The notes: generated by a model not told the origin, from the sequence alone. A stretch of 64,000 nucleotides of DNA from Poindextera sp963706385 (GCA_963706385.1 OY970153.1:1550001-1614000), one strand, 5' to 3'. Numbered from the stretch's first letter, positions 24,378 to 33,756 are shown. Numbers and translations: made by a program.

Positions 24378-25025
24378 CTACCGGCCGGTCCGGCCCTGGG
24401 AATCCAGGAAATCGGCCCCTTCGAACTTTTCCGGCGCGGCGATCTCGACGATCGGATCGTCGCGGTCATCGAACTCGAGCCGCAGCGCCTTGGTCATCAC
24501 CGCGTGCATGTCATAGAGACAGGTGATGTAGGTCAGCTCCATGATCTCGACGTCCGACAGGAAGCTCTTCAGCTTGTCGAACACCGGATCGGGCACGCGG
24601 CCCCCGGCCAGGGCCAGGCAGTCGGTATAGGCGAGCACCGCTCGTTCCTGGTCGGAGAACAGGTCCGAAACGGTCCAGGACGGGATCGCGGCGATCTTCT
24701 CCTCCGAGACGCCGAGCCCGCGCAGGGACTTGCAGTGCTGGGAGAAGACGAACTGGCTGCCCTTGGCCCAGCCGGCGCGGGTCTGGCCCAGTTCGCGCAG
24801 CACCGGGTCGAGCTTGCGCTCGGGATGACGATAGATGGCGAAGCCGTCGACCGCGTGGCGGAAGATGTCGGGCGTCAGCGCGAACACCGTCCACCAGTCG
24901 CCTCGCGTCCCCGTCGCCGTACCCGGCTGGCTGACCGGGTCGCGGTCGCCGAACAGGCGCTTGTAATAGGCCAGGATGACCTCATCCTTGGCCTCGCCGA
25001 GGGATACCTGATGCAATCTCGGCAT
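24378..25025 (-). CDS. Carboxymuconolactone decarboxylase-family protein
   Basis: A 215-residue AhpD/CMD-like all-helical protein: VFSQHCKSLRGLGVSEEKIAAI followed by LFSDQERAVLAYTDCLAL is the family pattern. Only one Cys occupies the active-site region (QHCKSL) instead of the CxxC of AhpD, so disulfide reductase activity is unlikely and a decarboxylase/isomerase-like role is more plausible. The start at 25025 has GGAGGA. An open frame further upstream overlaps the TonB receptor gene. It lies in a same-strand run TonB receptor, CMD, VOC (gaps 35 and 82 bp) that could form an uptake and degradation unit. Confidence 0.8.
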   Translation of the reverse strand: MPRLHQVSLGEAKDEVILAYYKRLFGDRDPVSQPGTATGTRGDWWTVFALTPDIFRHAVDGFAIYRHPERKLDPVLRELGQTRAGWAKGSQFVFSQHCKSLRGLGVSEEKIAAIPSWTVSDLFSDQERAVLAYTDCLALAGGRVPDPVFDKLKSFLSDVEIMELTYITCLYDMHAVMTKALRLEFDDRDDPIVEIAAPEKFEGADFLDSQGRTGR

Positions 25026-25060
25026 GGTCGTCGATCCTCCGATTGCGATTCTTCCGCCGC

Positions 25061-27343
25061 CTAGAACTTGCCCGACAGGGAGACGCCCCAGGTCAGCGGC
25101 GGCTCGAAGCTTTCCGGCGAGGACAAGGGGCCGACCGTGAACTTGGCATAGAGCACATGCTGGTCGGTCAGGTTCTTCACCCATAGGGAGATAGCGTATT
25201 TCTCATCCAGCGTCGCGAGCGAGACCGTGGTGTTGACGATGGTGTTGGCCTTGCGAAGCGTGAACCAGGGAGCGACGACGTTGATCGGGGTCAGCGAGGT
25301 GTACTGGCTGGACGTATAGGTCGCATTCAGGTTGGCGGTGAGCACCGCGAACGGCAGTTCGTGCCGGTAGGTGCCGCCCGCGGAGAGGGTCCAGCGCGGA
25401 ACCGACGGCAGCGGAATGCCCTTGTAATTGTTCGTTCCGCAGAAATAGGGGTCCTCGCCCGGCGAGCAGGCGCCGTTCAGATTGGCCGTGAACTTGTCGA
25501 AGTGGGCGTCGAGGTAGCCCATCGAAGCATCGACCGAGAAGCCGCCGCCGACGATCCCGTGGGCTTCGAGCTCGACCCCCTGGTAGGTCGCGGCGCCGGC
25601 GTTGGCGACGACGGTTTCGTCGAGGCCGGTCACCGAACTCAGGCGCTGAATGTCCTCCTGGACGTTGTTGTACTTCTCGAGGAAGACATCGGCGTTCAGC
25701 ACCAAGCGGCGGTCGAAGAACTGGTTCTTCGCCCCGATCTCGTAGGCGTCGACGTGCTCGGCGTTGTACGGCCCGGCCGAGGTCTCGCTGCCCGCGCGGC
25801 CGTTGAAGCCGCCGCTGCGGAAGCCGCGGGAATATTCCGCATAGGCCAGGATGTCGGGCGTGATCTTGTAGCTGATCTCGGCCTTCGGGGAGAAATCACT
25901 CCAGTTGGCGGTGTAGCCGAATCCTATCGGGTAGAAGCCTGGCGGAATGTTGTGGAAGGTCTTGGTCTCGTAGCTGTAGCGGCCGCCCGCGGTCAGGGTG
26001 AGTTGATCGGTGACGTGGAAATCGAGCTGGCCGAAGCCGGCGACCGAATCGTCGCTCTGATTGGCGTACTGGGTGGTCTGCGGAATGGGAGGGAAGACGT
26101 CGAACAGGGCGCCGCCCTCGGCGTTCTGCAGGTTGTAGTGCTGATGCAGGTAGTAGGCCCCGACCACGTAGTCGAGGCGGCTGCCGGTCGGCGAGGCCAG
26201 ACGCACTTCCTGGCTGATCTGGTCGTGGTTCTGGGTGCGGGCGGAGGTGAAGAATGGAGCCGTTATCCCTCCGAAAAGCGAAACAAGGCCCGCGCCGCCG
26301 TACTCATTGACGTTGTAGTCGTCGTACTCCCGGTAGCCGGTGACGGAGGTCAGCGTGCCGAAGTCGAAGCGGTAGTTCATCGATAGCGAAACGCCCGTGG
26401 TCGAGAAGTTGTATGGCAGCGGTATCGCCGAATTCACGTCGTAGGGCTTCTGGTTCGGATTCATTGCGGCGCCGGGCCCGCCGTACGCCACCGGCAAGGC
26501 CAACAGAAAGTCGGGCGCAGGGGCGATGCTCCCGAACGCCGGCGTGCCGTTGATGTTGGGAAAGCCGCCGTCGTGAGCGCTGTCGTAGTCGGCGACGAGG
26601 GTCGCGTCGAACTTGCTGTTGGGCGTGAAGGCCAGGGTGAGCCGTTCGGACAGGTCGTGGACCCCGCCCATGGTGGTGTTGTTGAAGATGTTGTGCAGAT
26701 AGCCGCCGTAGTTCAGGTCCAGCACGGATACGCGCGCCGACAGCACGTCCTTGATCAGGGGCGCGTCGATTGCGGCGCGAACCTCGACCCGGCCCCGGTC
26801 GCCGCCGGTGACCTCGATCTCACCGTCAAACTTTCCAGTAGGCTTCTTGGTGGTGATCGCCACCACCCCGCCGATGGTGTTGGCCCCGTCGAGCGTGCCT
26901 TGCGGCCCACGCAGCACCTCGATCGAGTTGATGTCGAACAGGTCCTGGGTCGCGCCGACGTTGCGCGCCAGATAGACGCCGTTGACCTCGACGCCGACGG
27001 TGGGCTCGAAGGTCGATTCGACGTCGCCGAAGCCCAGGCCGCGGATCGAGAAGGACGAGGCGTTGGGAAAGGTCGCGACGGCTTCCAGGGTCACGTTCGG
27101 GATCTTGCCGTCGAGATCGGTCAGGTTGAGCACCGAGGCGTTCTTGATCGTCTGGGCGTTGAAGGCGGTGATGGCCAAGGGCACGTCCTGCACCCGCTGC
27201 TCCCGCTTCTCGGCGGTGACGATCACCTCCGTCACCTGGGCCGACTTGGCGCCGGGAGCGGCCGCCGCCTGGGCCGTGGCGGCGAGGCCAAGACCGCTGA
27301 CCACGAGCGCGGTCGATGCAAGAAGAAGGTGAAGTTTGTTCAT
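25061..27343 (-). CDS. TonB-dependent outer-membrane receptor
   Basis: A 760-residue TonB-dependent receptor. The signal peptide MNKLHLLLASTALVVSGLG...AQA precedes a TonB box-like EVIVTAEKREQ and the plug domain (SFSIRGLG, EVLRGPQGTLDGANTIGGVVAIT). A C-terminal barrel ends in Phe (SLSGKF), as required for Bam assembly. The start is ATG 27343, three bases inside a TTG alternative. The substrate is unknown. Most Caulobacterales members have dozens of such receptors for aromatics, sugars and siderophores. It heads a same-strand run with the CMD and VOC genes. Confidence 0.9.
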   Translation of the reverse strand: MNKLHLLLASTALVVSGLGLAATAQAAAAPGAKSAQVTEVIVTAEKREQRVQDVPLAITAFNAQTIKNASVLNLTDLDGKIPNVTLEAVATFPNASSFSIRGLGFGDVESTFEPTVGVEVNGVYLARNVGATQDLFDINSIEVLRGPQGTLDGANTIGGVVAITTKKPTGKFDGEIEVTGGDRGRVEVRAAIDAPLIKDVLSARVSVLDLNYGGYLHNIFNNTTMGGVHDLSERLTLAFTPNSKFDATLVADYDSAHDGGFPNINGTPAFGSIAPAPDFLLALPVAYGGPGAAMNPNQKPYDVNSAIPLPYNFSTTGVSLSMNYRFDFGTLTSVTGYREYDDYNVNEYGGAGLVSLFGGITAPFFTSARTQNHDQISQEVRLASPTGSRLDYVVGAYYLHQHYNLQNAEGGALFDVFPPIPQTTQYANQSDDSVAGFGQLDFHVTDQLTLTAGGRYSYETKTFHNIPPGFYPIGFGYTANWSDFSPKAEISYKITPDILAYAEYSRGFRSGGFNGRAGSETSAGPYNAEHVDAYEIGAKNQFFDRRLVLNADVFLEKYNNVQEDIQRLSSVTGLDETVVANAGAATYQGVELEAHGIVGGGFSVDASMGYLDAHFDKFTANLNGACSPGEDPYFCGTNNYKGIPLPSVPRWTLSAGGTYRHELPFAVLTANLNATYTSSQYTSLTPINVVAPWFTLRKANTIVNTTVSLATLDEKYAISLWVKNLTDQHVLYAKFTVGPLSSPESFEPPLTWGVSLSGKF

Positions 27344-27456
27344 CAACGTTTCCCCGTCGCCAGTTTTGGTTGGGCGAGCTTGAACGCCGCCCTTCAGTTC
27401 ATTTGGTAAGATATCTAACTATTGTGTCAAGAGGATTGACGAAAAATCATGGATGG

Positions 27457-27852
27457 CTACGCCTTCGCGGCCGGCGCGCGGAACACCGCCACGCGCGCGG
27501 AATCGAAGTACTCATCGAGCCGGGTGATGCGGCCCTGCTCCACCCGGCAGACGATGCACGCCGGCAGGGTCACCGCCACGCCGTCGGCGCGGACCCCGTG
27601 CAGGACATGCTGTTGCACGAAGCCGCCGTCGAACACCGCGATGCGGCGATCACGGTAGCGGCGATCGCGAATGCGTTCAACAAAGCCCGCCAAGGTCTGA
27701 AGGTTCTCGTCGACGCTGGTGGCGATCTCGTCGGTGTTGTGCCAGATTTCGGCGTCCAGCGCGTAGATCCCGCGCAGGGCCTCGACGTCGCCGACCTCGA
27801 CCGCGTCGAAGAACCGCTGGGCCAGAGCCCGGACCACGTCGCCGCTCATCAC
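27457..27852 (-). CDS. SnoaL/NTF2-like protein
   Basis: A 131-residue small alpha+beta barrel: VRALAQRFFDAVEVGDVEALRGIYALDAEIWHN followed by IVCRVEQGRITRLDEYFDSA, the typical SnoaL/ketosteroid-isomerase-like layout. Such proteins bind hydrophobic small molecules or act as isomerases, cyclases or hydrolases. No catalytic Asp pattern allows assignment. It is divergent from the enolase paralog, across a 187-bp region containing the inverted repeat CGTCAAC (27927-27933) and GTTGACG (27949-27955). Confidence 0.75.
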   Translation of the reverse strand: MMSGDVVRALAQRFFDAVEVGDVEALRGIYALDAEIWHNTDEIATSVDENLQTLAGFVERIRDRRYRDRRIAVFDGGFVQQHVLHGVRADGVAVTLPACIVCRVEQGRITRLDEYFDSARVAVFRAPAAKA

Positions 27853-28039
27853 CGCCTCCCCCTCGTCGTTTCGGCCTTTGTCAATTCGGCGCGATTTCCG
27901 CAGAGTAACGACAACCGATGGTGGACCGTCAACTATCTCGTCAGTTTTGTTGACGAACGAACGGGCTGTCGCGGAGCGGAAGCCGCCAACTATAACTTAG
28001 AACCCAAAGCGTATCGTCGACAATGAGGAACCACGGTCG

Positions 28040-29338
28040 GTGAAGACAACCATCCTATCGGTGCGGGGCCGCCAGGTCTGGGATTCGCGCGGGCGTCCGA
28101 CGGTGGAGGCCGAGGTCGCCCTGGCCGGCGGCGCGATCGGCCGCGCCATCGCCCCGGCGGGCGCCTCGCGCGGCAGCCACGAAGCGATCGAGCTGCGCGA
28201 CGGCGGGATGCGGTTCGGCGGGCTGGGTGTTCAGCGGGCGCTAGCCGGCGTCGACGGCGAGATCGCGGCGATGCTGCAAGGCTGCGATGGCGCCGACCAG
28301 GCCGAAATCGACCGCCGGCTCTGCGCGCTGGACGGCACGCCGAACAAGGCGCGGCTGGGGGCCAATGCGACGGTGGCGGTCTCGATGGCCGCGCTGCACG
28401 CCGCCGCGGCCGCCGATGGGACGCCGATCTGGCGGCGATTGGCCGAGGGCCGTCGCGTCCGCCTGCCCCTGCCCGAGATCCAGATCTTCGGCGGCGGCGC
28501 CCACGCCGGCCGGCGCACCGACATCCAGGATTTCATGGTCATGGCCCCGCGGGCGGGCAGCGTGCGCCGCGCCTTGGAGATCACCGCCGAGGTCTATCAC
28601 GCGGCGGGCGAGTTGATGGCCGAGGCCGGCGGGTCGGCCGGCGTCGCCGACGAAGGCGGCTGGTGGCCGAACTTCGCCTCGACCGGACAGGCGCTGGACA
28701 CGCTGGTCGGTGCGATCGAGCGGGCCGGCCATCGGCCGGGCGAGGACGTCTGGATATCGCTCGACATCGCCGCCAGCCAGTTTCATCACCAGGGGCGCTA
28801 CCACTTGGCGCTGGAGCAGGAAAGCCTGGACACCATCGACATGATCGAACAGGTCGGCGCCTGGTCGCGGGCCTACCCCATTCTGTCGATCGAGGACCCG
28901 GTGGCCGAGGACGACGTGGCCGGGATGATCGCGGTGACCCGCGCGCTGGGCGGCCGCACCCAGATCGTGGGCGATGATTTCCTGGTCACCGACGCCCGCC
29001 GGATCGCCTCCGCCGCCCATCGGCGAGCCTGCAACTGCGCCCTGATCAAGGTCAATCAGATCGGCACGGTCACCGAAGCCCACGCCGCCCTGACCGCCGC
29101 CAAGGCCGCCGGCTGGGGCGCGATCGTCTCGGCGCGGTCGGGCGAGAGCGAGGACGTCACCATCGCCCATCTGGCGGTGGGCTGGGACGCCGGCCAGATC
29201 AAGGTGGGCGCCTTCGCCCGCTCGGAACGGATGGCCAAGTGGAACGAGCTGCTGCGCATCGAGGCGGCGTTGGGCGAGGACGCCGAATACGCCGGCGCCG
29301 GCGCCCTGGCCTTTCCCCTGCCCGCCGGCCGCGGCTGA
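28040..29338 (+). CDS. Divergent enolase paralog
   Basis: A 432-residue enolase-family protein. N-terminal VWDSRGRPTVE and GASRGSHEA, then metal ligands Asp242 (LDIAAS), Glu285 (SIEDPVAEDD) and Asp312 (VGDDF), and general base Lys337 (LIKVNQIGT) are all present. Departures from canonical enolase are notable. The SHRSGE active-site motif reads SARSGES (Ala365 at the His position), GASTG reads GASRG, and DIQEFM reads DIQDFM. It is therefore probably not the housekeeping enolase and may act on a different 2-phosphoglycerate-like or acid sugar substrate. The start is GTG 28040 with GAGGAA upstream. Confidence 0.8.
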   Translation: MKTTILSVRGRQVWDSRGRPTVEAEVALAGGAIGRAIAPAGASRGSHEAIELRDGGMRFGGLGVQRALAGVDGEIAAMLQGCDGADQAEIDRRLCALDGTPNKARLGANATVAVSMAALHAAAAADGTPIWRRLAEGRRVRLPLPEIQIFGGGAHAGRRTDIQDFMVMAPRAGSVRRALEITAEVYHAAGELMAEAGGSAGVADEGGWWPNFASTGQALDTLVGAIERAGHRPGEDVWISLDIAASQFHHQGRYHLALEQESLDTIDMIEQVGAWSRAYPILSIEDPVAEDDVAGMIAVTRALGGRTQIVGDDFLVTDARRIASAAHRRACNCALIKVNQIGTVTEAHAALTAAKAAGWGAIVSARSGESEDVTIAHLAVGWDAGQIKVGAFARSERMAKWNELLRIEAALGEDAEYAGAGALAFPLPAGRG

Positions 29339-29519
29339 GCACGGCCCGTCGGGGTCGAGATTCTCTGATGACGGCGCCGGAAAAACTGCGCCGGGGTTGA
29401 GCGCCAGCCAACTTGTCACTGTTCAGATCGTCCCTATCTGAGCGCTGTCCAGATCGGACGGCCCGAGACAACCCGGCTCCCCCCGGGCCTCGGGGATGAG
29501 AAAACAAAGGACGACACTC

Positions 29520-29633
29520 ATGTCTCTCGCAAACCTCGGCCGCTATCAGCGCGCCCTCGACGGCGCCTCCGGCGTCATCCTCACCGGGCTGGGCCTGCTG
29601 CTCAGCGCCTCCATGCTGTTCGCCGGCGGCTGA
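29520..29633 (+). CDS. Small 37-residue membrane peptide
   Basis: The short frame MSLANLGRYQRALDGASGVI continues into one hydrophobic segment (LTGLGLLLSASMLFAGG), followed by TGA at 29631. It has an AAAGGA site about 9 bp before ATG 29520. Small single-pass peptides of this style are common and frequently missed. It lies in the 504-bp space between the enolase paralog and the PQQ dehydrogenase. The remainder (29634-29842) shows only the dehydrogenase ribosome site and no other gene. Confidence 0.45.
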   Translation: MSLANLGRYQRALDGASGVILTGLGLLLSASMLFAGG

Positions 29634-29842
29634 CCTCAAGGCGCACTCCCCGCGAAGGGCGGGCGGGTTCGGCCGCGATCCGGTTTCGAACCCGCCCGTC
29701 GTCCCTTCGTCCGAGCCTCCACATTCGATAACGCGTTTGACTTGTGTCGCGCGGCGCGGCAAGTCGGTTCGCGCCCGCATGGGCCGACTGTCGAACACAG
29801 ACGACGCCGGGAAGAGCCGGCGCGATCGTTGGAGGAAACCGA

Positions 29843-31972
29843 ATGGGTCGAGGGCTGAAGCCTTGGGCGTGGGTCGCGGCCTGCGCCGCGCTGGTCGCGC
29901 TGAGCGGGTGTCATCCGGGCAAGGGCCCGGCGGCGGTGGACGCGGCGCGGCTGCTGGCGGCGGACCAGGAGCCCGGCAATTGGATGAGCCAGGGCCGGAC
30001 CTATTCGGAGCAGCGGTTCAGCCCGCTGGACAAGATCAACGCCTCCAACGTCAAGGACCTGGGCCTGGCCTGGAGCTTCGAGCTGTCGACCAATCGCGGG
30101 GTTGAGACGACGCCGATCGTGGTCGACGGGACCATGTACGTCACCAGCTCCTGGAGCCTGGTCTACGCGCTGAACGCCAAGACCGGCGAGATGCTCTGGA
30201 AGTATGATCCCAAGGTCGACAAGGCGGTGGGCCACTCGGCCTGCTGCGACGTGGTCAACCGCGGCGTGGCGGTCTGGAAGGGCCGGGTCTATGTCGCAAC
30301 CCTGGACGGGCGGCTGGTGGCGCTGGACGCCAAGACCGGCAAGCCGGTGTGGAGCGTGGTCACGGTCGACCAGTCCAAGCCCTACACCATCACCCAGGCC
30401 CCGCGGATCGTGCACGGCAAGGTGATGATCGGCAACTCCGGCTCGGAGTACGGGGTGCGCGGCTATGTCTCGGCCTATGACGCCGACACGGGCAAGCTGA
30501 TCTGGCGCTTCTACACCGTGCCCGGCGATCCTTCGAAGGGCTTCGAGAACAAGGCCATGGAGATGGCCTCCAAGACCTGGAACGGGACCTGGTGGAAATA
30601 CGGCGGCGGCGGCACGGTGTGGGACTCGATGGCCTACGACCCGGAGACCAACCTGCTCTACTTCGGCGCCGGCAACGGCCTGCCGTGGGACCAGAAGGTC
30701 CGCTCGCCCAGCGGCGGTGACAACCTGTTTTTGTCCTCGATCGTGGCGGTCGACGCCGACACTGGCGAATACAAGTGGCACTTCCAGACCACGCCCCGCG
30801 ACAGCTGGGACTACGACGCCACCCAGACCCTGACCCTGGCCGACCTGACCCTCAACGGTCAGCCGCGCAAGGTGATCATGCAGGCCAACAAGAATGGCTT
30901 CTTCTACGTCATCGACCGGACCACCGGAAAGCTGATCTCGGCCAAGAACTATGTGCCGACGAACTGGGCCAGCGCCATCGATCCGACCACCGGCAGGCCG
31001 ATCGAGATCGGCGACAGCCACTACGCGAGGGGTCCGGCGGTGATCTTCCCGTCCGGCTTCGGCGGCCACAACTGGCAGCCGATGTCGTTCAGCCCGAAGA
31101 CCGGCCTGGCCTATGTGCCGGCGCAGGAAGTGCCCGGCGCCTACGGCGCCGACGTCAAGTTCTCCTATGAGCCGGGCCAGTGGAACACGGCCGAGAACAA
31201 CGACCTCAACACCCTGCCCACCGACGCCGCAGCCCGCGCGGCGATGCGAAACGCCATGAGGGGCTATCTGATCGCCTGGGATCCGGTGAGCCAGAAGGAG
31301 GTCTGGCGCGCCGAGCACAAGGGCCCATGGAACGGCGGCACGCTGGCCACCGCCGGCGACTTGGTGTTCCAGGGAACCGCCGACGGCCACTTCAACGCCT
31401 ATGACGCCACGAGCGGCCATCAGCTCTGGTCGGCGGAGACCTACACCTCGACCCTGGCCGGGCCGATGACCTACACGGTGGACGGCGAGCAATACGTGGC
31501 GGTGGGCGCCGGCTTCGGCTCGGTGTTCTACCTGGTCGCCGGCTTCGCGGCCGATCCGCTGGGCACCCCCGAGAACGGCCGGATCGTGGTCTACAAGCTC
31601 GGTGGGGCCGCCACCTTGGCCAAGCCGAACCTGACCAAGATCGCCTTCCCGCAACCGCCCGCCGCGACCGCGCCGAGCGATGTCGTGAGCCTGGGCCATT
31701 CGAAGTACAACAAATACTGCCTCGACTGCCACGGCTACAACGCCATCAGCGGCGGGGTGATCCCGGACCTGCGCCGCAGCCCGGTGATCGCGGACGCCGG
31801 CGCGTTCAAGGACATCGTGATCAACGGCGTGCGCAAACACGCCGGCATGGTCAGCTTCGCCCAGGTGCTCAAGGACGCCGACGCCGAGGCGGTCCGGGCC
31901 TATGTGATCACCGAGGCCAACGCCAGCTACGCCGCGGAACAGGCCGGCGCGGCGACCGGCGTGAACAAATAG
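29843..31972 (+). CDS. PQQ-dependent alcohol dehydrogenase with C-terminal cytochrome c
   Basis: A 709-residue type II quinohemoprotein alcohol dehydrogenase. The lipoprotein signal ends LVALSGC (lipobox). The eight-bladed PQQ propeller carries the vicinal disulfide Cys134-Cys135, metal ligands Glu202 and Asn278, and catalytic Asp323 in SWDYD. Cytochrome c is at about 610-700, with heme motif CLDCH (626-630). It oxidises an alcohol in the periplasm and passes electrons to PQQ, then to heme and the respiratory chain. Asp325, two residues after the catalytic Asp, is the position that marks lanthanide-dependent enzymes. The start is ATG 29843 with GGAGGA upstream. PQQ biosynthesis genes are not in the window. 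Confidence 0.9.
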   Translation: MGRGLKPWAWVAACAALVALSGCHPGKGPAAVDAARLLAADQEPGNWMSQGRTYSEQRFSPLDKINASNVKDLGLAWSFELSTNRGVETTPIVVDGTMYVTSSWSLVYALNAKTGEMLWKYDPKVDKAVGHSACCDVVNRGVAVWKGRVYVATLDGRLVALDAKTGKPVWSVVTVDQSKPYTITQAPRIVHGKVMIGNSGSEYGVRGYVSAYDADTGKLIWRFYTVPGDPSKGFENKAMEMASKTWNGTWWKYGGGGTVWDSMAYDPETNLLYFGAGNGLPWDQKVRSPSGGDNLFLSSIVAVDADTGEYKWHFQTTPRDSWDYDATQTLTLADLTLNGQPRKVIMQANKNGFFYVIDRTTGKLISAKNYVPTNWASAIDPTTGRPIEIGDSHYARGPAVIFPSGFGGHNWQPMSFSPKTGLAYVPAQEVPGAYGADVKFSYEPGQWNTAENNDLNTLPTDAAARAAMRNAMRGYLIAWDPVSQKEVWRAEHKGPWNGGTLATAGDLVFQGTADGHFNAYDATSGHQLWSAETYTSTLAGPMTYTVDGEQYVAVGAGFGSVFYLVAGFAADPLGTPENGRIVVYKLGGAATLAKPNLTKIAFPQPPAATAPSDVVSLGHSKYNKYCLDCHGYNAISGGVIPDLRRSPVIADAGAFKDIVINGVRKHAGMVSFAQVLKDADAEAVRAYVITEANASYAAEQAGAATGVNK

Positions 31973-32041
31973 GGCTCAGTTGGCGGGCGGCGCCAGACCA
32001 TTTTCCGCCGAAGTGGCTGCCGGTTCGGCGAAGAAAATGGT

Positions 32042-33756
32042 CTAATCCAAAGACTTACGAGCGAAATCCGATCCAATCGGATTTCGCTCTAGGCCGTCGC
32101 CCGCCAGCACCGCGTCTCGATGGTCCAGGGCGACGGCCAGCGGCAGGCTGCTCCAGGCCTGTAACAGCGAGCCGCGCCCGAACGGCGGCGAGAAATGCTC
32201 GACCGCGCCGGGCCAGCCGCGCGCCAGGCAGGTCCGCCACCAGGCCAGCATGGGATAGCGCCAGCCGGCCAGGCCGCGCCTGAGCCGCTCGCCGGCGTAG
32301 AGCCCGTCCAGCCAGGGCCAGTCGCCGCCGTTGTGGTAGCGGAAAGCGAAAGCCGACTTGGCGCGCAGGTCCGCCCTGCGCTTGAACGGGGGCCAGGCGC
32401 AGAGCACGCCCCAGTCGCCCCAGGGCTGGCCGCGATTGTGGCGGCTCTCCAGTCGCCCGCGCGCCGCCGCCAGCACCGCGCGGGCCCGCTCCGGCGGGAC
32501 GGCGTCGAAGCGCAGCAGGGTCAGGCTGTCCAGGCTCAGGTGATCCTCGACGAAACCGTCCGGCGCGGCGTAGTCGGCGTACCAGCCGTCCGGCCGCCAG
32601 AGCGCCGCGTCGACCGCCCGCCGCCCCGCCGCCGCGGCGCGGCGCGCCTCGGCCGCCAGGGCGGGGTCATGCGTTTCGCCCATCGCGGCGATGGCGTCCA
32701 GCGCGCCGATCCACAGGCCGAGGTCATAGGCGACCAGACCCTCGCGAAACACGTTGTCGGCCCAGTCGCGGTCGTTGCGCGGCTTGCGGGACGCCTCCCG
32801 CCGTCGCGCGCGAGACGCTGGTAGCGCGCGAACACCGCGCGCACGAGCGACCAGTGGCGATGGACCAGACGCGCATCGCCGGTGGCGCGGGCATGGTCCG
32901 CGAGCAGCAGCACGAACAGCAGGGGGCTGTCGAAATGATCGCTCCACCAGTCCAATGGCCGCAGGTGCGCGCGGGCCAGGCTGGGATCCGAGCGGCGGGC
33001 CGCCGCCCAGGCGTCCGATTGCGCGGGGCTCGGCAGGATCAGGCCGCTGGGCGCCTCGCCGTCGGCCTGGACGCCCAGGACCAGAAGGTCGATCGCCTCG
33101 CCCACCGCCTCCGGGTCGAGCCGCAGCAGCGCCTGGGCGGTCCAGTAGGTGTCGCGGTAATAGATCCGCGCGGGGGCGCTGTAGGCCTGCCCCGCCGCCA
33201 GCCCGGCGAAGCGGCCGTACTCGTCGCTGCGGATGCTGGAGAGGGCCGCGTGGGCGCCCTGCTGGGCCATGCCGCGCAGCTCCGCATCGGCCGTCGGCAG
33301 CACGTCGCACCGGGCGACGTAGGCGTCGGCCTGCCGCACGATCTCGGCGATCGAAAGGGCGAGGCCCCGCTCGGCCTCGCGCCGATCCGCCCCGACCGCG
33401 ATCACCAGATCGTCCTTCCGCGTCTCGACCATGACCACGCCCCACGGCAGCACGGCCGAGCGTCGGACGCCGTCGCGGATCACCGGCGCCCGATCCGCCG
33501 CCGGCTGGTCCCACTCGGCGCGGCGGCGGGCCGGATGCAGGCCGGCGAAGCCCGCGCCCCGGATCGCCAGCGCCGGCGCGGTCTGGGCGACGAACAGCCC
33601 TCCCGTTGGCGTGGTCAGCCGGTTGGGCGCGTGGACATAGGGCCCGGCCAGACCGACGAATCGAACGCGCGCCAGCCGCCCGGCGCCCCAGAGCGACAGA
33701 TCGACGTGGCCGTCCGCCCGCGCCTCGCCCTGAAGCCGCGGGGCCATGATCGGCAT
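32042..33756 (-). pseudogene. Frameshifted six-hairpin glycosidase-like protein
   Basis: Two overlapping reverse frames join into one ~571-residue protein if one G is restored to the GGG run at about 32797-32799. The N-terminal half (MPIMAPRLQGEARADG...YQRLARDG) and C-terminal half (SRKPRNDRDWADNVF onward) together show an all-alpha toroid pattern: RIYYRDTYW, WWSDHFDSPLLF, RDWADNVFREG, and WPWLDGLYAG. This suggests the trehalase/glucoamylase-like superfamily acting on oligosaccharides, though the family assignment is approximate. The length (1715 bp) is one base short of a whole number of codons, as expected for a 1-bp deletion. The last codons run into a palindromic repeat. Confidence 0.65.
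32059..32089. repeat. Perfect 14-bp stem inverted repeat
   Basis: GAGCGAAATCCGAT (32059-32072) and ATCGGATTTCGCTC (32076-32089) pair perfectly around a 3-base loop. It lies at the 3' end of the glycosidase gene, and the gene's last ~15 codons read through it. There is no run of U on either strand, so it does not look like a simple intrinsic terminator. It shares the tagagc/gctcta ends with the dual-palindrome repeats and is likely a related short palindromic repeat. Confidence 0.7.

Noticed and set aside
27402..27430. TTGACA as a -35 for the TonB receptor
   Set aside because: No acceptable -10 lies 16-18 bp away on the reverse strand, so no promoter is claimed. The GTCAA-GAGGA-TTGAC repeat there is short and could be chance.
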